A stretch of 38,128 nucleotides of DNA from Treponema sp. GTDB lineage: Bacteria > Spirochaetota > Spirochaetia > Treponematales > Treponemataceae. The translations under genes and the position numbers were made by a program. Below the pieces are notes generated by a model. That model ran no database searches. It was given only the letters and a program-made list of their open reading frames with translations, and had not been told where the DNA came from. The DNA is taken from NCBI GenBank assembly GCA_017613485.1, contig JAGADS010000009.1, forward strand, positions 1 to 38,128. The letters run 5' to 3'. This document shows, in pieces, positions 25,052-34,040 of the stretch. The first letter of the stretch is position 1. Every line of letters begins with the position of its first letter.

Positions 25052-26940
25052 CAGTCCTGTCTTCCAACCTGCTTTTTCAGATATTCAAATCCCAGTGTTT
25101 TAATTGACTCATCATAGGTCTGGTTTGCAAATATTCCCTGAATTACAATATTTGTCGCATAAGGAGACCACCACTCCCACTCATTAAGATCCTCAACAAG
25201 CGTCGTAACTACTACCTGATCTTCAACAGGAGCATCAAACGGTGCATAAGCTACCATCCAAGAATGCCATCTGTCCTTATAACGACCTGTTTCAGCTGTA
25301 CCCGTTTTTCCTGCAATTTTCACGAGTTTATTACCCATAGGATACACAGCTGTACCATCTGAAATCGTGTATCTTAAATCATTCTGTACAGTTCGCCAAA
25401 CTGACTTTGAGACAGTAGATTCATGCAGAATTTCAGGTTCAACAGTCTCAATAACTTTACCTGTACCAGAATCACGGACTTCTTTAAGGAAATGAGGCTT
25501 GTAGATTACCCCGCTGTTGCAAACCATTGCCATCATGTTTGCTACATGCATCGGAGTTGCTGTTGTGTATCCCTGTCCAATAGACATGTTCATCGTATCT
25601 CCGTCTGTCCATTTGGGTAGGTTTTCCTTTGCCTTCCACTGAGCTGTAGGAACAAACCCTGTAGCCTGACCAGGAAGATCAATTTCAAGACTCTGACCGA
25701 AGCCGAATTCCATGGCATATTGAGCAATAAGGTCAACTCCAAGATAATCACGACCTATAATCCAGAAATATACGTCACAAGATTGAGCAAGACCGTTTTT
25801 CAAGTCAAGCCATCCGTGTCCAGGAGCCTTTTTGTGACAATGGAAGGTAATTCCACCATGGACAATTTCTCCAGCACATTCTATTTTCTTGTCCGGTGAA
25901 ATTTTTTTCTCCGAAAGAACTGCCGTCGTCATGATCGTCTTGAATGTTGATGCAGGAGGATATGCAGCATTTATAGCCCTGTTAAGGAGAGGTTTGTATT
26001 CGTTATTAAGAAGACGTGCATACTCATTGGAATAGTTTTCAGAAGAAAAAAGATTTGAGTCGTAATAAGGATATGACACCATTGCAAGGACTTCCCCAGT
26101 TGCCGGTTTAAGAACAACTATGGCACCTACCCTTTCTCCAAGCGTTTCCTCAGCAAGCTTCTGTATCCTTGTGTCTACAGTAAGTACAAGGCTGTTACCC
26201 ATTTTTGGGGGTACAATTACAGGAGCATCATCCGTAAAACGCATCTGTGCATCACGCGTTCTGCTTTCAGATCCAGGAATTCCCTGAAGTTTTTTATCAT
26301 ACTGGCTTTCTATTCCAGCCTGTCCAATAATCGAATTTTTTGTATATCCCTCGTTATTCAGAAGCTTAAACTGCTGATCACTTATTTTTCCCACATAACC
26401 TAAAATATGACTTATGGAACCTGATTCATTATAAGTCCTTATAGGTTTGTTTTTCCATGAAACACCAGGCAATTCAACTATGTTTTCAGCAATATTGCTT
26501 ATGCTTGTAAGCGGTACGTTAATTTTTATCTGTATGGGTTCATTGGCTCTTCGCTTACCTGTAGTCAACGAGTCAATAATGGCCTTTGACATGCCCAGAT
26601 AATCTGCAAGTTTTGAGGCAACAGTATCATATTCCCCCTCAGGAATCTCCCCTGGAATCAATTCAACAGCAAATGCATCTGTATTTGTAACGAGAGGTTG
26701 TACGTTTTCCTCATCAACATGACAGTCAAATATTTCACCGCGCTTTGCGTCCAGCACTGTTACATATGTTTTTCGTGCCACTGCCCTGCCACTGTATACA
26801 GAGCCTTCAACTGTCTGCATGGAGAACAATTTTAAAAGGTACAAGGCAAAGACAACAACAATAATCCCAAACAAGACAAACAGACGGAAATTTTTTTTGT
26901 CCGATACATCCTCGCTTATCTGGAAAAACGTAGCCTTCAT
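25051..26940 (-). CDS. mrdA: penicillin-binding protein 2 (elongasome transpeptidase)
   Basis: Class B PBP that cross-links peptidoglycan with RodA in lateral wall growth; beta-lactam target. The start is ATG 26940, one base after the mreD stop; an in-frame ATG at 26952 abuts the SD and is unlikely. This gives 629 aa. One membrane helix lies at about 18-36, followed by the pedestal domain with the AKRGEIFD motif. In the transpeptidase domain Ser331 is in STFK, the second motif is SCD (SSD or SxN in relatives), and the third is KTGT. GERVGAIVVLKPATGEVLAMVSYP is split by no gaps. The gene order mreC-mreD-PBP2-rodA is conserved in many bacteria. Confidence 0.93.
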   Translation of the reverse strand: MKATFFQISEDVSDKKNFRLFVLFGIIVVVFALYLLKLFSMQTVEGSVYSGRAVARKTYVTVLDAKRGEIFDCHVDEENVQPLVTNTDAFAVELIPGEIPEGEYDTVASKLADYLGMSKAIIDSLTTGKRRANEPIQIKINVPLTSISNIAENIVELPGVSWKNKPIRTYNESGSISHILGYVGKISDQQFKLLNNEGYTKNSIIGQAGIESQYDKKLQGIPGSESRTRDAQMRFTDDAPVIVPPKMGNSLVLTVDTRIQKLAEETLGERVGAIVVLKPATGEVLAMVSYPYYDSNLFSSENYSNEYARLLNNEYKPLLNRAINAAYPPASTFKTIMTTAVLSEKKISPDKKIECAGEIVHGGITFHCHKKAPGHGWLDLKNGLAQSCDVYFWIIGRDYLGVDLIAQYAMEFGFGQSLEIDLPGQATGFVPTAQWKAKENLPKWTDGDTMNMSIGQGYTTATPMHVANMMAMVCNSGVIYKPHFLKEVRDSGTGKVIETVEPEILHESTVSKSVWRTVQNDLRYTISDGTAVYPMGNKLVKIAGKTGTAETGRYKDRWHSWMVAYAPFDAPVEDQVVVTTLVEDLNEWEWWSPYATNIVIQGIFANQTYDESIKTLGFEYLKKQVGRQD

Positions 26941-26941
26941 A

Positions 26942-27451
26942 TTACAGTACATCCTCCGGTTTTAATACCAATGTTCTGCTGAAAAGTCCCAGAATCTTAA
27001 AAATAAATGGAGAAAGAATACTGTTTATGGCTATCTCAAATACAAATAGTAGAGTAAAAGGATTATATGCAACTATGGCAGAGGGAAATAAAAATGACAG
27101 AACCCATGTAAGGAGCATTTTCAGCACCGTGGCACAGGCTCCCAATAGAACAGGAATAAAGAATCCCTCCGTATTGATTGTCTTGTTGAATATACCGCCT
27201 ACATAACCTATCACAGTACGCATCAGCCAGTTAAGTCCCAGAGGTCCGGCACTCAGAAAATCAAGAAAAACCCCTGAAAGGAAACCGTTAACTTCGCCAA
27301 AAAGCTTTCCGTTGTGAAGGGAAAAATAAAGAACGCAAATCAAACATAAATCAGGAACTGCCGGTAAAAATGTCATGTTGGAAAGAATTGCCGACTGAAC
27401 CAGCGAGGAAATCAGAAGTATGAATGTACTTAGCAAAAATGCGAGAATCAC
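26942..27451 (-). CDS. mreD: rod shape-determining protein MreD
   Basis: 169-aa integral membrane protein with five or so hydrophobic segments and the typical region GFLSGVFLDFLSAGPLGLNW near residues 57-76. It links the cytoskeletal and synthetic parts of the elongasome. It starts with GTG (27451-27449), overlapping the mreC stop as GTGA. The identification combines hydropathy, the GxxxD motif and position between mreC and the PBP2 gene; MreD sequences are poorly conserved. Confidence 0.85.
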   Translation of the reverse strand: MILAFLLSTFILLISSLVQSAILSNMTFLPAVPDLCLICVLYFSLHNGKLFGEVNGFLSGVFLDFLSAGPLGLNWLMRTVIGYVGGIFNKTINTEGFFIPVLLGACATVLKMLLTWVLSFLFPSAIVAYNPFTLLFVFEIAINSILSPFIFKILGLFSRTLVLKPEDVL

Positions 27452-28323
27452 TGCGGCTCCTCCTGTTCTTCAGCTACACGGTCATTACCCATGGTTTGAT
27501 CAACTATAAGGACCATCTCCAACCTTGAAAAATCTATTATCGGAACAATATCAAGATTGAGCGAAGAATCATAGTCAAGAGTCTGTATATATGAGATTGA
27601 ACCGATTGGTATGTCACGCATATAATTTCCGTTCTCTCCAGATGTAACAACAACATCACCGTTCTGAAGCTTTCCCAGGGATCTTTTGCTTATATAACTC
27701 ATCGAAAGGGGCTTGTCTTCAGAACCATTTCCGGTAACTATGCCTAATTCTCTTGTGGTTTTGATTCGTGCTGAAATATTGCATTTTGTATCGTAAACCG
27801 GCATTATCAGAGAAGTATCCATTCCCACCGTAATAACTTTACCTACAACCCCGACATTACCGTCCTGAATGGCAATGACAGGCATTCCTTTTTTCACGCC
27901 GCTTTTAACACCTTTGTCAACCGTTATACCTGAATAGAGGCTGTTAGGATCACGACCAATAATCTGAGCCGAAATATTCTTGTAATCCAGAGAAGTTGCA
28001 AAATCTAATTGAGCCTTAAGTTTCTGGTTTTCCTCACGTATTTCAACATTATTCCGCTTAAGGTACTCATAATCTTTGAGTTGTTCCTTGAGTTCGGCAT
28101 ATTCCTTTTTCATTATGAACATATCCTGAACATCTTCTATTTTCTCAGAGACAAAATTAGATACAGTTCCTACACCTTTCTGAAGCGTTGAAAAAATAGA
28201 GAAACCGACTTGCTTAAAATTTACTATAAAACCACCAGAGGATAATGCAAGAACTATTCCGCTTATCAAAAGCAAAACGATAAATACAGCATCAGGCAGC
28301 GTAATACGAAATGCTTTTTTCAT
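27448..28323 (-). CDS. mreC: rod shape-determining protein MreC
   Basis: Periplasmic scaffold anchored in the inner membrane; activates PBP2/RodA. 291 aa: a membrane helix at about 11-31, a coiled coil at about 60-110 (EYAELKEQLKDYEYLKRNN), and then two beta-barrel domains containing the family segments AQIIGRDPNS, GITVDKGVKSGVKKGMPVI and the later VVTSGENGNYMRDIPIG. Normal length. It starts three bases after mreB and overlaps mreD, so it is in the same operon. Confidence 0.93.
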   Translation of the reverse strand: MKKAFRITLPDAVFIVLLLISGIVLALSSGGFIVNFKQVGFSIFSTLQKGVGTVSNFVSEKIEDVQDMFIMKKEYAELKEQLKDYEYLKRNNVEIREENQKLKAQLDFATSLDYKNISAQIIGRDPNSLYSGITVDKGVKSGVKKGMPVIAIQDGNVGVVGKVITVGMDTSLIMPVYDTKCNISARIKTTRELGIVTGNGSEDKPLSMSYISKRSLGKLQNGDVVVTSGENGNYMRDIPIGSISYIQTLDYDSSLNLDIVPIIDFSRLEMVLIVDQTMGNDRVAEEQEEPQ

Positions 28324-28326
28324 ATT

Positions 28327-29364
28327 TTAGCCATTAAGGTTATCGTAGATAGAGCGGTTAGATGACATGTCCTTGTACAGCTCAAATGCCTGTCCTGCAC
28401 CTACAGCTACACATTCAAGTGGTTTTTCCACCAGGATTACAGGAACATTGGTTTCCTTTGAAATAAGCTTCTGAAGTCCTTTTAACATTGATCCGCCACC
28501 TGTCATGACTATACCGCGCTCAACAATGTCTGCAGCGAGTTCTGGCGGAGTACGTCCGAGAGTTTTCTTGATTTCCTCAACTATCTTTGTAATAGGTTCT
28601 TTAAGAGCTTCCCTTACCTCAACTGAATCTACTTCAAGACGGCGTGGAAGACCAGTGATGGCATCTGTACCCTTGATTTCCATCTTTTCCGTGATTTTGT
28701 CGGCAGTTGCATTTCCAATTTCAATTTTAAGTTTTTCTGCTGTCTGCTGGCCGATTATCAGGTTGTGAACAGCCCTTACATGCTTCATGATGGCATCATC
28801 AAATTCATTGCCACCAGTTCTGATTGAACTTGTAATAACCATGCCACCCAGTGAAATGACAGAAACCTCAGTTGTTCCACCTCCAATATCACATACCATG
28901 TGACCAGCTGGCTCATAAATCGGAATCTGAGCACCGATAGCAGCAGCAAGGCTTTCCTCAATTACTTCAACTTCTTTTGCTCCAGCCTTGAGTGCAGCAG
29001 CCATAACCGCATCACGCTCAACCTGAGTGATACATGACGGAATGCCGATTTTCATGCGGGTTGATTTAAACAGATGACGGCGGGGTATAATCTTAGAGAG
29101 GAAGTATTTTATCATCTTTTCAGTAGAATCACTGTCTGAAATAACTCCGTCTGCAAGTGGACGTATTGCAACGATATTGCCAGGAGTTTTCCAAAGCATA
29201 CGCTTAGCCTCTGCTCCTACGGCAACCACCTTACCTGTACCCTTTTCTACAGCAACCACAGAAGGCTCATCAATAACAATGCCCTGCCCCCTGACATAAA
29301 TCAATGTGTTGCATGTACCCAAATCAATTCCAATGTCCGTTGTAAAACTGTCTAGAAAACCCAT
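28327..29364 (-). CDS. mreB: rod shape-determining protein MreB (bacterial actin)
   Basis: 345-aa ATP-binding actin homologue that forms membrane-bound filaments and orients lateral wall synthesis. Motifs: [13 protein letters not shown] (phosphate 1), [40 protein letters not shown] (phosphate 2) and [16 protein letters not shown] (adenosine). The hydrophobic N-terminal MGFLDSF can serve as a membrane anchor. The SD GGGAGGAAGGA is strong, in line with high expression. In helical spirochaetes MreB maintains lateral growth although cell shape also depends on periplasmic flagella. It follows the TPR gene by 18 bases. Confidence 0.97.
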   Translation of the reverse strand: MGFLDSFTTDIGIDLGTCNTLIYVRGQGIVIDEPSVVAVEKGTGKVVAVGAEAKRMLWKTPGNIVAIRPLADGVISDSDSTEKMIKYFLSKIIPRRHLFKSTRMKIGIPSCITQVERDAVMAAALKAGAKEVEVIEESLAAAIGAQIPIYEPAGHMVCDIGGGTTEVSVISLGGMVITSSIRTGGNEFDDAIMKHVRAVHNLIIGQQTAEKLKIEIGNATADKITEKMEIKGTDAITGLPRRLEVDSVEVREALKEPITKIVEEIKKTLGRTPPELAADIVERGIVMTGGGSMLKGLQKLISKETNVPVILVEKPLECVAVGAGQAFELYKDMSSNRSIYDNLNG

Positions 29365-29382
29365 ATATCTTCCTTCCTCCCT

Positions 29383-30345
29383 TTACGTCCTGTTTTCAGC
29401 CATTTTTTGTCTGGCAAGTGTATGCTGAGGCTGAATGTTAAGGCACTTTCTCCATTCGGAACGGGCCTTTGCATTGTTCCCCTGCTTTTCATATATTACA
29501 CCAAGTCCATAGTGTGCGTCAGCAAAATTTTCATCTTTTTCCAAAATTGCCTCAAATTCTTTTTCTGCCTCTTCAAATTTTTCTTCATCCATATAAATCT
29601 GAGCAAGAAGTTTATGACTTTTTAAGGCAATATCATCATTGAGGGTCATTCCGATTACACGGTTAAGATACTGCTTGGCTACAGTCCCTTGCCCAGCCTT
29701 GCAATACTGTTCTGCAATGGAAAGCAAAAGATTGTCAGATTCCCTGTCTCTCAAAGCTGTTGTAAAGGATTCTATGCTTTTCTGTGTCTCGGAAAGGGCT
29801 GCATAGCTTAATCCAAGGAATTCAGGTATGTCATCAGAATAAAAACCGTGCTCCTGACACATCAGAAGGTATTTTATTGTTAAGTCAGCATAATAATGCT
29901 CATTGGTTGGATTATCCTTGTAGAAATAACACCGTCCAAGCATATATTCAATCTGCGGCAGCATGTCTTCCTTTGCATACTGCATGGCAATCCTAAGATT
30001 GATTATTGCCTCGTCAAGCAACTCCTGGGAACGTGCATTATCAACTTCTGATTCTGCAAGAAAAAAAGAACTGTAACCATGTAAAGTGCGTGCAGCGTTA
30101 TGCAGATTGTTTTTCTCAATTATTGCATTTGAACTGTCATACACAGCCTGATAGTCTTTCTCATCCCAATACTTGTAGAGTGTATTTACTGATATTTCTG
30201 AATGTACTTTATTGTCAAGAAACTTATAGATTCCTAGAGAAAGAAGCGTCAATACGGCAACAACCACTATTGTCAGTATCAAACGAGGCAAAAACTTACT
30301 TTTTCGTTTCGCTACGTGGCTATCGCTCTTCAGTCTCCCATTCAT
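29383..30345 (-). CDS. membrane-anchored TPR protein
   Basis: 320 aa from the ATG at 30345 (preceded by GGGTGGAAT). An upstream in-frame ATG at 30426 would run through the 3' end of rnpB and is rejected. A basic N-terminus leads into a single membrane helix at about 21-41. The remainder is a series of tetratricopeptide-like helix pairs, clearest at the C-terminus (EEKFEEAEKEFEAILEKDENFADAHYGLGVIYEKQGNNAKARSEW in consensus). Orientation is probably with the repeats outside the cytoplasm. It sits at the head of the mre operon, so a scaffolding role in wall synthesis is plausible but not demonstrated. Confidence 0.8.
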   Translation of the reverse strand: MNGRLKSDSHVAKRKSKFLPRLILTIVVVAVLTLLSLGIYKFLDNKVHSEISVNTLYKYWDEKDYQAVYDSSNAIIEKNNLHNAARTLHGYSSFFLAESEVDNARSQELLDEAIINLRIAMQYAKEDMLPQIEYMLGRCYFYKDNPTNEHYYADLTIKYLLMCQEHGFYSDDIPEFLGLSYAALSETQKSIESFTTALRDRESDNLLLSIAEQYCKAGQGTVAKQYLNRVIGMTLNDDIALKSHKLLAQIYMDEEKFEEAEKEFEAILEKDENFADAHYGLGVIYEKQGNNAKARSEWRKCLNIQPQHTLARQKMAENRT

Positions 30346-30378
30346 ATTCCACCCAGATTTTTTTACATTTATAAAATA

Positions 30379-30781
30379 AAGGATGCAGTAAGCCGGGTTC
30401 TGGTACGAGATTCCCCGCATGGTCATCTATCCACAACAACAGTTGCCCATTGTCTCCAGCAATCTACCCGCGGTATAAGGTCGGAATACCAAACCGCTGC
30501 ATGATTTTGCTCCTGATGAGGTTTGCTTATGCCATTTGCGTTGCCGTAAATGCGGTAGGCTCTTACCCTGCCTTTTCACCCTTACCTGCCGTTAAACAGG
30601 CGGTTATTTTCTGCAGCACTTTCTGTCGGTCAAAAGAGTTATGCCAGATCAAAGGAAACCTTTTGTTAGACAACTTTCTTTTTCCGCCCGGTAATTACCC
30701 GGCATCATTTCCGAAGGAGCCCGGACTTTACCTCCCGCCAGGACACTTTCATAAGCATCCAGCGAGCGACCACACATCCTT
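30379..30781 (-). ncRNA. rnpB: RNase P RNA, bacterial class A
   Basis: Catalytic RNA that trims tRNA 5' leaders. Minus-strand landmarks in order: AAGGATG (P1 5' arm), GAGGTAAAGTCCGGGCTCC (J3/4 and P4), GGTAAGGGTGAAAAGGC, GGGTAAGAGCCTACCGC, GATAGATGACC, and near the 3' end CAGAACCCGGCTTACTG (P4 3' strand), closing with CATCCTT (P1 3' arm). The P1 arms give the ends used here, about 403 nt. A run of TTTATTTTAT follows P1. It lies 13 bases after a protein gene and 33 before the next. Two core positions differ from the E. coli sequence (see findings). Confidence 0.93.
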
Positions 30782-30794
30782 GTTTTTTAAGTAA

Positions 30795-31640
30795 TTATTC
30801 GTCAAAATCCATGGTCTTTTCATCCATGGAACCACTACCATCTGATTCAATAAAATCAGGACTGTCAGTTTCATCTTCTCCCGCAAGGCTTCCTGCAACC
30901 TCAGTCGGAATGTATGATTCTTCGTTTTCATCCGCTTCCTCGTAATACAGGATTCTACTGCAATACGGGCAAAAGAGGATTTTTTCATCACGATGGACTT
31001 CATCAGCAAACTGTGCCGGTAAAATCATGTGACAACCAGTACAGACACTACCGCGAACGGCAACTATACCTTCCTTGTTTCTCTGTATAATTCTCTGGAA
31101 TTTAAATACGGTCTCCGGGTCAATTCCCTCAGACATTGATGCTTCCATTTTCTCAAGTTCAGCAAGTCTTTTTTTCTTTCCAGAAAGCTCTTTCTCAAGA
31201 GATTCATTTAATTCATTATATTCAGCTTCTGTTGATGCAATAAGCTGTTCCGTGCTCTCAAGAATATCCTTAAGCTCTGACAGATTTTTCTCTTCACGCT
31301 GCAATTCCTTACGTATAGAGTTTTCCTTATCTGTAGCTTCTGAAATCTGCTTGTCAAGAATCTCGTACTCACGGTGAGTGCTTGTCTCGTCCATTTCCTT
31401 CTCGCATTTTTCACGGGTACGCTCAGCTTCTTCAAGATCAGACTTAAGGGAGGCAACTTTTTCTTTCTCAGCCTCATATTCTGTATTTTTTTCGATATAT
31501 TCCTTTTTGAACCGTTCAAGACTTTCTCTTGAACCATTCAATGTTTTTGGAAGTTCTTCCACATTTAACTTAATAGCATATTTTTCGCCAAGTACATCCT
31601 GAAGATTCTGTAACTTAGCGAGAGTTTCTGACATTTGCAT
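30795..31640 (-). CDS. coiled-coil zinc-ribbon protein (DUF164 / CT398-like)
   Basis: 281 aa. Residues 1-165 are a long, charged, antiparallel-type coiled coil (heptads with Glu/Lys/Leu), then a short linker and a four-cysteine zinc ribbon: CTGC at 200-203 and CPYC at 224-227 separated by a 20-residue loop with MILPAQFADEV. The last 45 residues are very acidic and repetitive (Glu, Asp, Ser). This layout matches the DUF164 family, which in other bacteria has been tied to nucleic-acid or RNA-polymerase-related roles, but the function here is unknown. It lies between rpoD and rnpB in the same direction. The start ATG 31640 has AGGTAGGGG upstream. Confidence 0.8.
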   Translation of the reverse strand: MQMSETLAKLQNLQDVLGEKYAIKLNVEELPKTLNGSRESLERFKKEYIEKNTEYEAEKEKVASLKSDLEEAERTREKCEKEMDETSTHREYEILDKQISEATDKENSIRKELQREEKNLSELKDILESTEQLIASTEAEYNELNESLEKELSGKKKRLAELEKMEASMSEGIDPETVFKFQRIIQRNKEGIVAVRGSVCTGCHMILPAQFADEVHRDEKILFCPYCSRILYYEEADENEESYIPTEVAGSLAGEDETDSPDFIESDGSGSMDEKTMDFDE

Positions 31641-31708
31641 CGGTATTAACCCCTACCTTAATTGAAAAATACTCTATCTCTAGAATATACACTATTTTAA
31701 ATTTTGTG

Positions 31709-31757
31709 TCTATAGAGGAAACTGCAAAAGAACAAGTAATGCACTCTCCCCTATAGA
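31709..31757. repeat. 11-bp inverted repeat after rpoD
   Basis: TCTATAGAGGA (31709-31719) and TCCCCTATAGA (31747-31757), pairing over 11 bp with one G-U, loop 27 bases. On the plus strand it is followed by TTTTTT (31758-31763). On the transcribed minus strand no T-tract follows, so a simple rpoD terminator is not supported. Confidence 0.45.
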
Positions 31758-31769
31758 TTTTTTACGTCG

Positions 31770-34037
31770 TTAATCCATATAATCCCGGAGGTTTTGTGCT
31801 CGTCTTGGATGTCTTAGCCTCCTAAGGGCTTTTGCCTCAATCTGCCTGATTCTTTCCCTGGTAACATTAAAGTAAAGTCCAACTTCCTCAAGAGTAAGGG
31901 AATATCCATCCTCTAACCCAAACCTCATCTTAAGAACTTCCTGTTCACGGGGAGGCAATGTATCAAGTACTTCCCTGAGCTGATCCTGAAGCAATTTGTA
32001 TGAAGTCTGTGTTGCTGGATTTTCAACTTCCTTATCCTCAATGAAATCCCCAAGAGAACTGTCCTCTTCTTCTCCAATAGGTGTTTCAAGCGAAATTGGC
32101 TCCCTGGCAACATTCTTTACCTGTTTGACTCTGCTCACCGGCCATGAAAGCTGCTGTGCTACCTCCTCATCCGTTGGCTCACGTCCCAGTTTCTGTACAA
32201 GCTGCCTGCTCTCACGGACAACCTTGTTAATCTGCTCTATCATATGAACAGGAACCCTGATTGTACGTGCCTGATCAGATATGGATCTTGTAATAGCCTG
32301 ACGAATCCACCAGGTTGCATAAGTTGAGAATTTGTAGCCCTTACGGTACTCAAATTTTTCTACAGCCTTTATAAGTCCTATGTTTCCTTCCTGAATGAGG
32401 TCGAAAAGCTGAAGACCACGGTTGGTATACTTCTTTGCAATAGAAACAACCAGACGAAGGTTTGCATTTATCAGGCGGTTTTTTGCCTGTTCCATCATCT
32501 GCCTTCCACGCAGTATTTCTTTTGTTTTCTCAAGAATCTCATCTACACTGTTCTCAAATTCAAATTCCAGCCGGCGTAACTTGCGGTCAATTTTCTGAAT
32601 CTGGGTATAGACCTCGCGTATCTCATCTGCCGTAAGACCAAGTTCTTTTTCCAGTTTCACGCTTTCAGAATGCGTTGCAAGACGGCGTCCGATTGATCTG
32701 AGGCCTGCAGTATCAGTAATCCGAAGTTCTTTCATTCGTTTTTCCTGACGGCGGTGATATTCATCGATTCGCTGTGAGGCGTCTATAAATTTTGTTGAAA
32801 ATCTTTCGATCTCCTCTATCTGAATATCAATCCTCTGCAATTCAGGAGAAATCCTGTCCCTGAGTTCAATAAGCTGCTTATCACCGAAAATTGCCATGCT
32901 CTGGTCATTTTCATTTAATGTTTTTTTCAAAGCCATGTACTGCTTCATATCTTCTTTTAATGGCTTTAGTATTGAACTGTAACAGCTTTTAAGACGGCGT
33001 TTCTCAGCCATCTCCTCGTTGATTTCTTTTCTTGCCCGACCCTGCTCATGAATGTCTATCTTCATGAAAGCTTTCTGAGAAATGGCATAAAACTCAGGAA
33101 TCATCATTCCGGAATTCTTTATGACATTCTTAATGATGTTCTGCCCATCCTCCATTTTCTTGGAAAGCATTACCTCCTGCTCGGCTGTAAGAAGGTTTTC
33201 TTTTCCAATGTCACGAAGATAAAGCCTGATCGGGTCATCAATGTTTGAATCCTTGTCACTTGATACAAAACGATGATTTCCGTTGCTGTCGATCTTTGCC
33301 TCAACTGAAACCTCAGACTCAAGTACATCACCATCGTCCTCCTGATCCTCGACATCTTCCTCGTCAAGAATAGGGTCCCCGTCTGTCTCTTCCATCACCT
33401 GGATATTATTCTTGGACAAAAGCTGCAGGACTTCTTCCATACCAGGCGAATTGACAAACTCAGGTGTAAGCATCTCTGTGATTTCATCCCAGGAAATAAC
33501 CTGCTTTGACTGAGCGTAATCAAGTAACTTCTGGACCTGAGGATCAAGATTCAATTCCTCATCAGAATCATCTCCAGAATCATCCTGTGTATCCTGAGAA
33601 CTTACTATCTCTTTTGTTTCTTTCTCCTGTTCTGATTTTTTGGGATTCTTAGTTTCCTTTTTTACAGGAGATTTTCCAGAGTGTTTACTGTCATTTACCT
33701 TGCTGCTGGATTTTTTTTCCGTTGCTTTTTTTGTTAATGTTTTTTTTGCCGGTTCCTTTTTAACCGTTGACGTTTTGGAACTGGTCTTTTTTTCAGCAGC
33801 TTTTTTTGATACCGCCGAATTTTTCTTTACCGGCTTTTTTTCCTCTTTTGAAGAAATCTTTTTCTTTTCCGCAGTTTTAACGGCTTCTGTTTTTTTTGCT
33901 TTCTTATTATCCTGCTTTTTTTGAGGTACAGACTTAGCAGGCTTTTTAGCATTTGCGGTGGAAGACGGTGCTTTTTTGGATACAGTTTTCTTCTGTGTTC
34001 CCGTTTTTTTTGTGGCGGGAGATTTTATCTTTGCCAT
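31770..34037 (-). CDS. rpoD: primary sigma factor RpoD with lysine-rich N-terminal extension
   Basis: Housekeeping sigma subunit of RNA polymerase. Of 755 aa, the first 140 or so are a lysine/serine/threonine/alanine tail (about one residue in three is Lys), followed by an acidic patch ([11 protein letters not shown]). Regions 1.1/1.2 ([18 protein letters not shown]), a charged non-conserved region, region 2 ([35 protein letters not shown] and [15 protein letters not shown]), region 3 ([11 protein letters not shown]) and region 4 ([29 protein letters not shown]) come next. The ATG follows the dnaG stop by three bases, and the SD AAAGGA lies inside dnaG. The classical dnaG-rpoD macromolecular-synthesis pairing is preserved without rpsU. 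Confidence 0.96.
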   Translation of the reverse strand: MAKIKSPATKKTGTQKKTVSKKAPSSTANAKKPAKSVPQKKQDNKKAKKTEAVKTAEKKKISSKEEKKPVKKNSAVSKKAAEKKTSSKTSTVKKEPAKKTLTKKATEKKSSSKVNDSKHSGKSPVKKETKNPKKSEQEKETKEIVSSQDTQDDSGDDSDEELNLDPQVQKLLDYAQSKQVISWDEITEMLTPEFVNSPGMEEVLQLLSKNNIQVMEETDGDPILDEEDVEDQEDDGDVLESEVSVEAKIDSNGNHRFVSSDKDSNIDDPIRLYLRDIGKENLLTAEQEVMLSKKMEDGQNIIKNVIKNSGMMIPEFYAISQKAFMKIDIHEQGRARKEINEEMAEKRRLKSCYSSILKPLKEDMKQYMALKKTLNENDQSMAIFGDKQLIELRDRISPELQRIDIQIEEIERFSTKFIDASQRIDEYHRRQEKRMKELRITDTAGLRSIGRRLATHSESVKLEKELGLTADEIREVYTQIQKIDRKLRRLEFEFENSVDEILEKTKEILRGRQMMEQAKNRLINANLRLVVSIAKKYTNRGLQLFDLIQEGNIGLIKAVEKFEYRKGYKFSTYATWWIRQAITRSISDQARTIRVPVHMIEQINKVVRESRQLVQKLGREPTDEEVAQQLSWPVSRVKQVKNVAREPISLETPIGEEEDSSLGDFIEDKEVENPATQTSYKLLQDQLREVLDTLPPREQEVLKMRFGLEDGYSLTLEEVGLYFNVTRERIRQIEAKALRRLRHPRRAQNLRDYMD

Positions 34038-34040
34038 GAT

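Noticed and set aside
30346..30426. 27-residue N-terminal extension of the TPR protein
   Set aside because: It overlaps the 3' end of rnpB and lacks a ribosome-binding site; the ATG at 30345 has one.
30450..30794. Plus-strand frame of 114 codons
   Set aside because: It is antisense to rnpB, whose conserved RNA elements explain the sequence.
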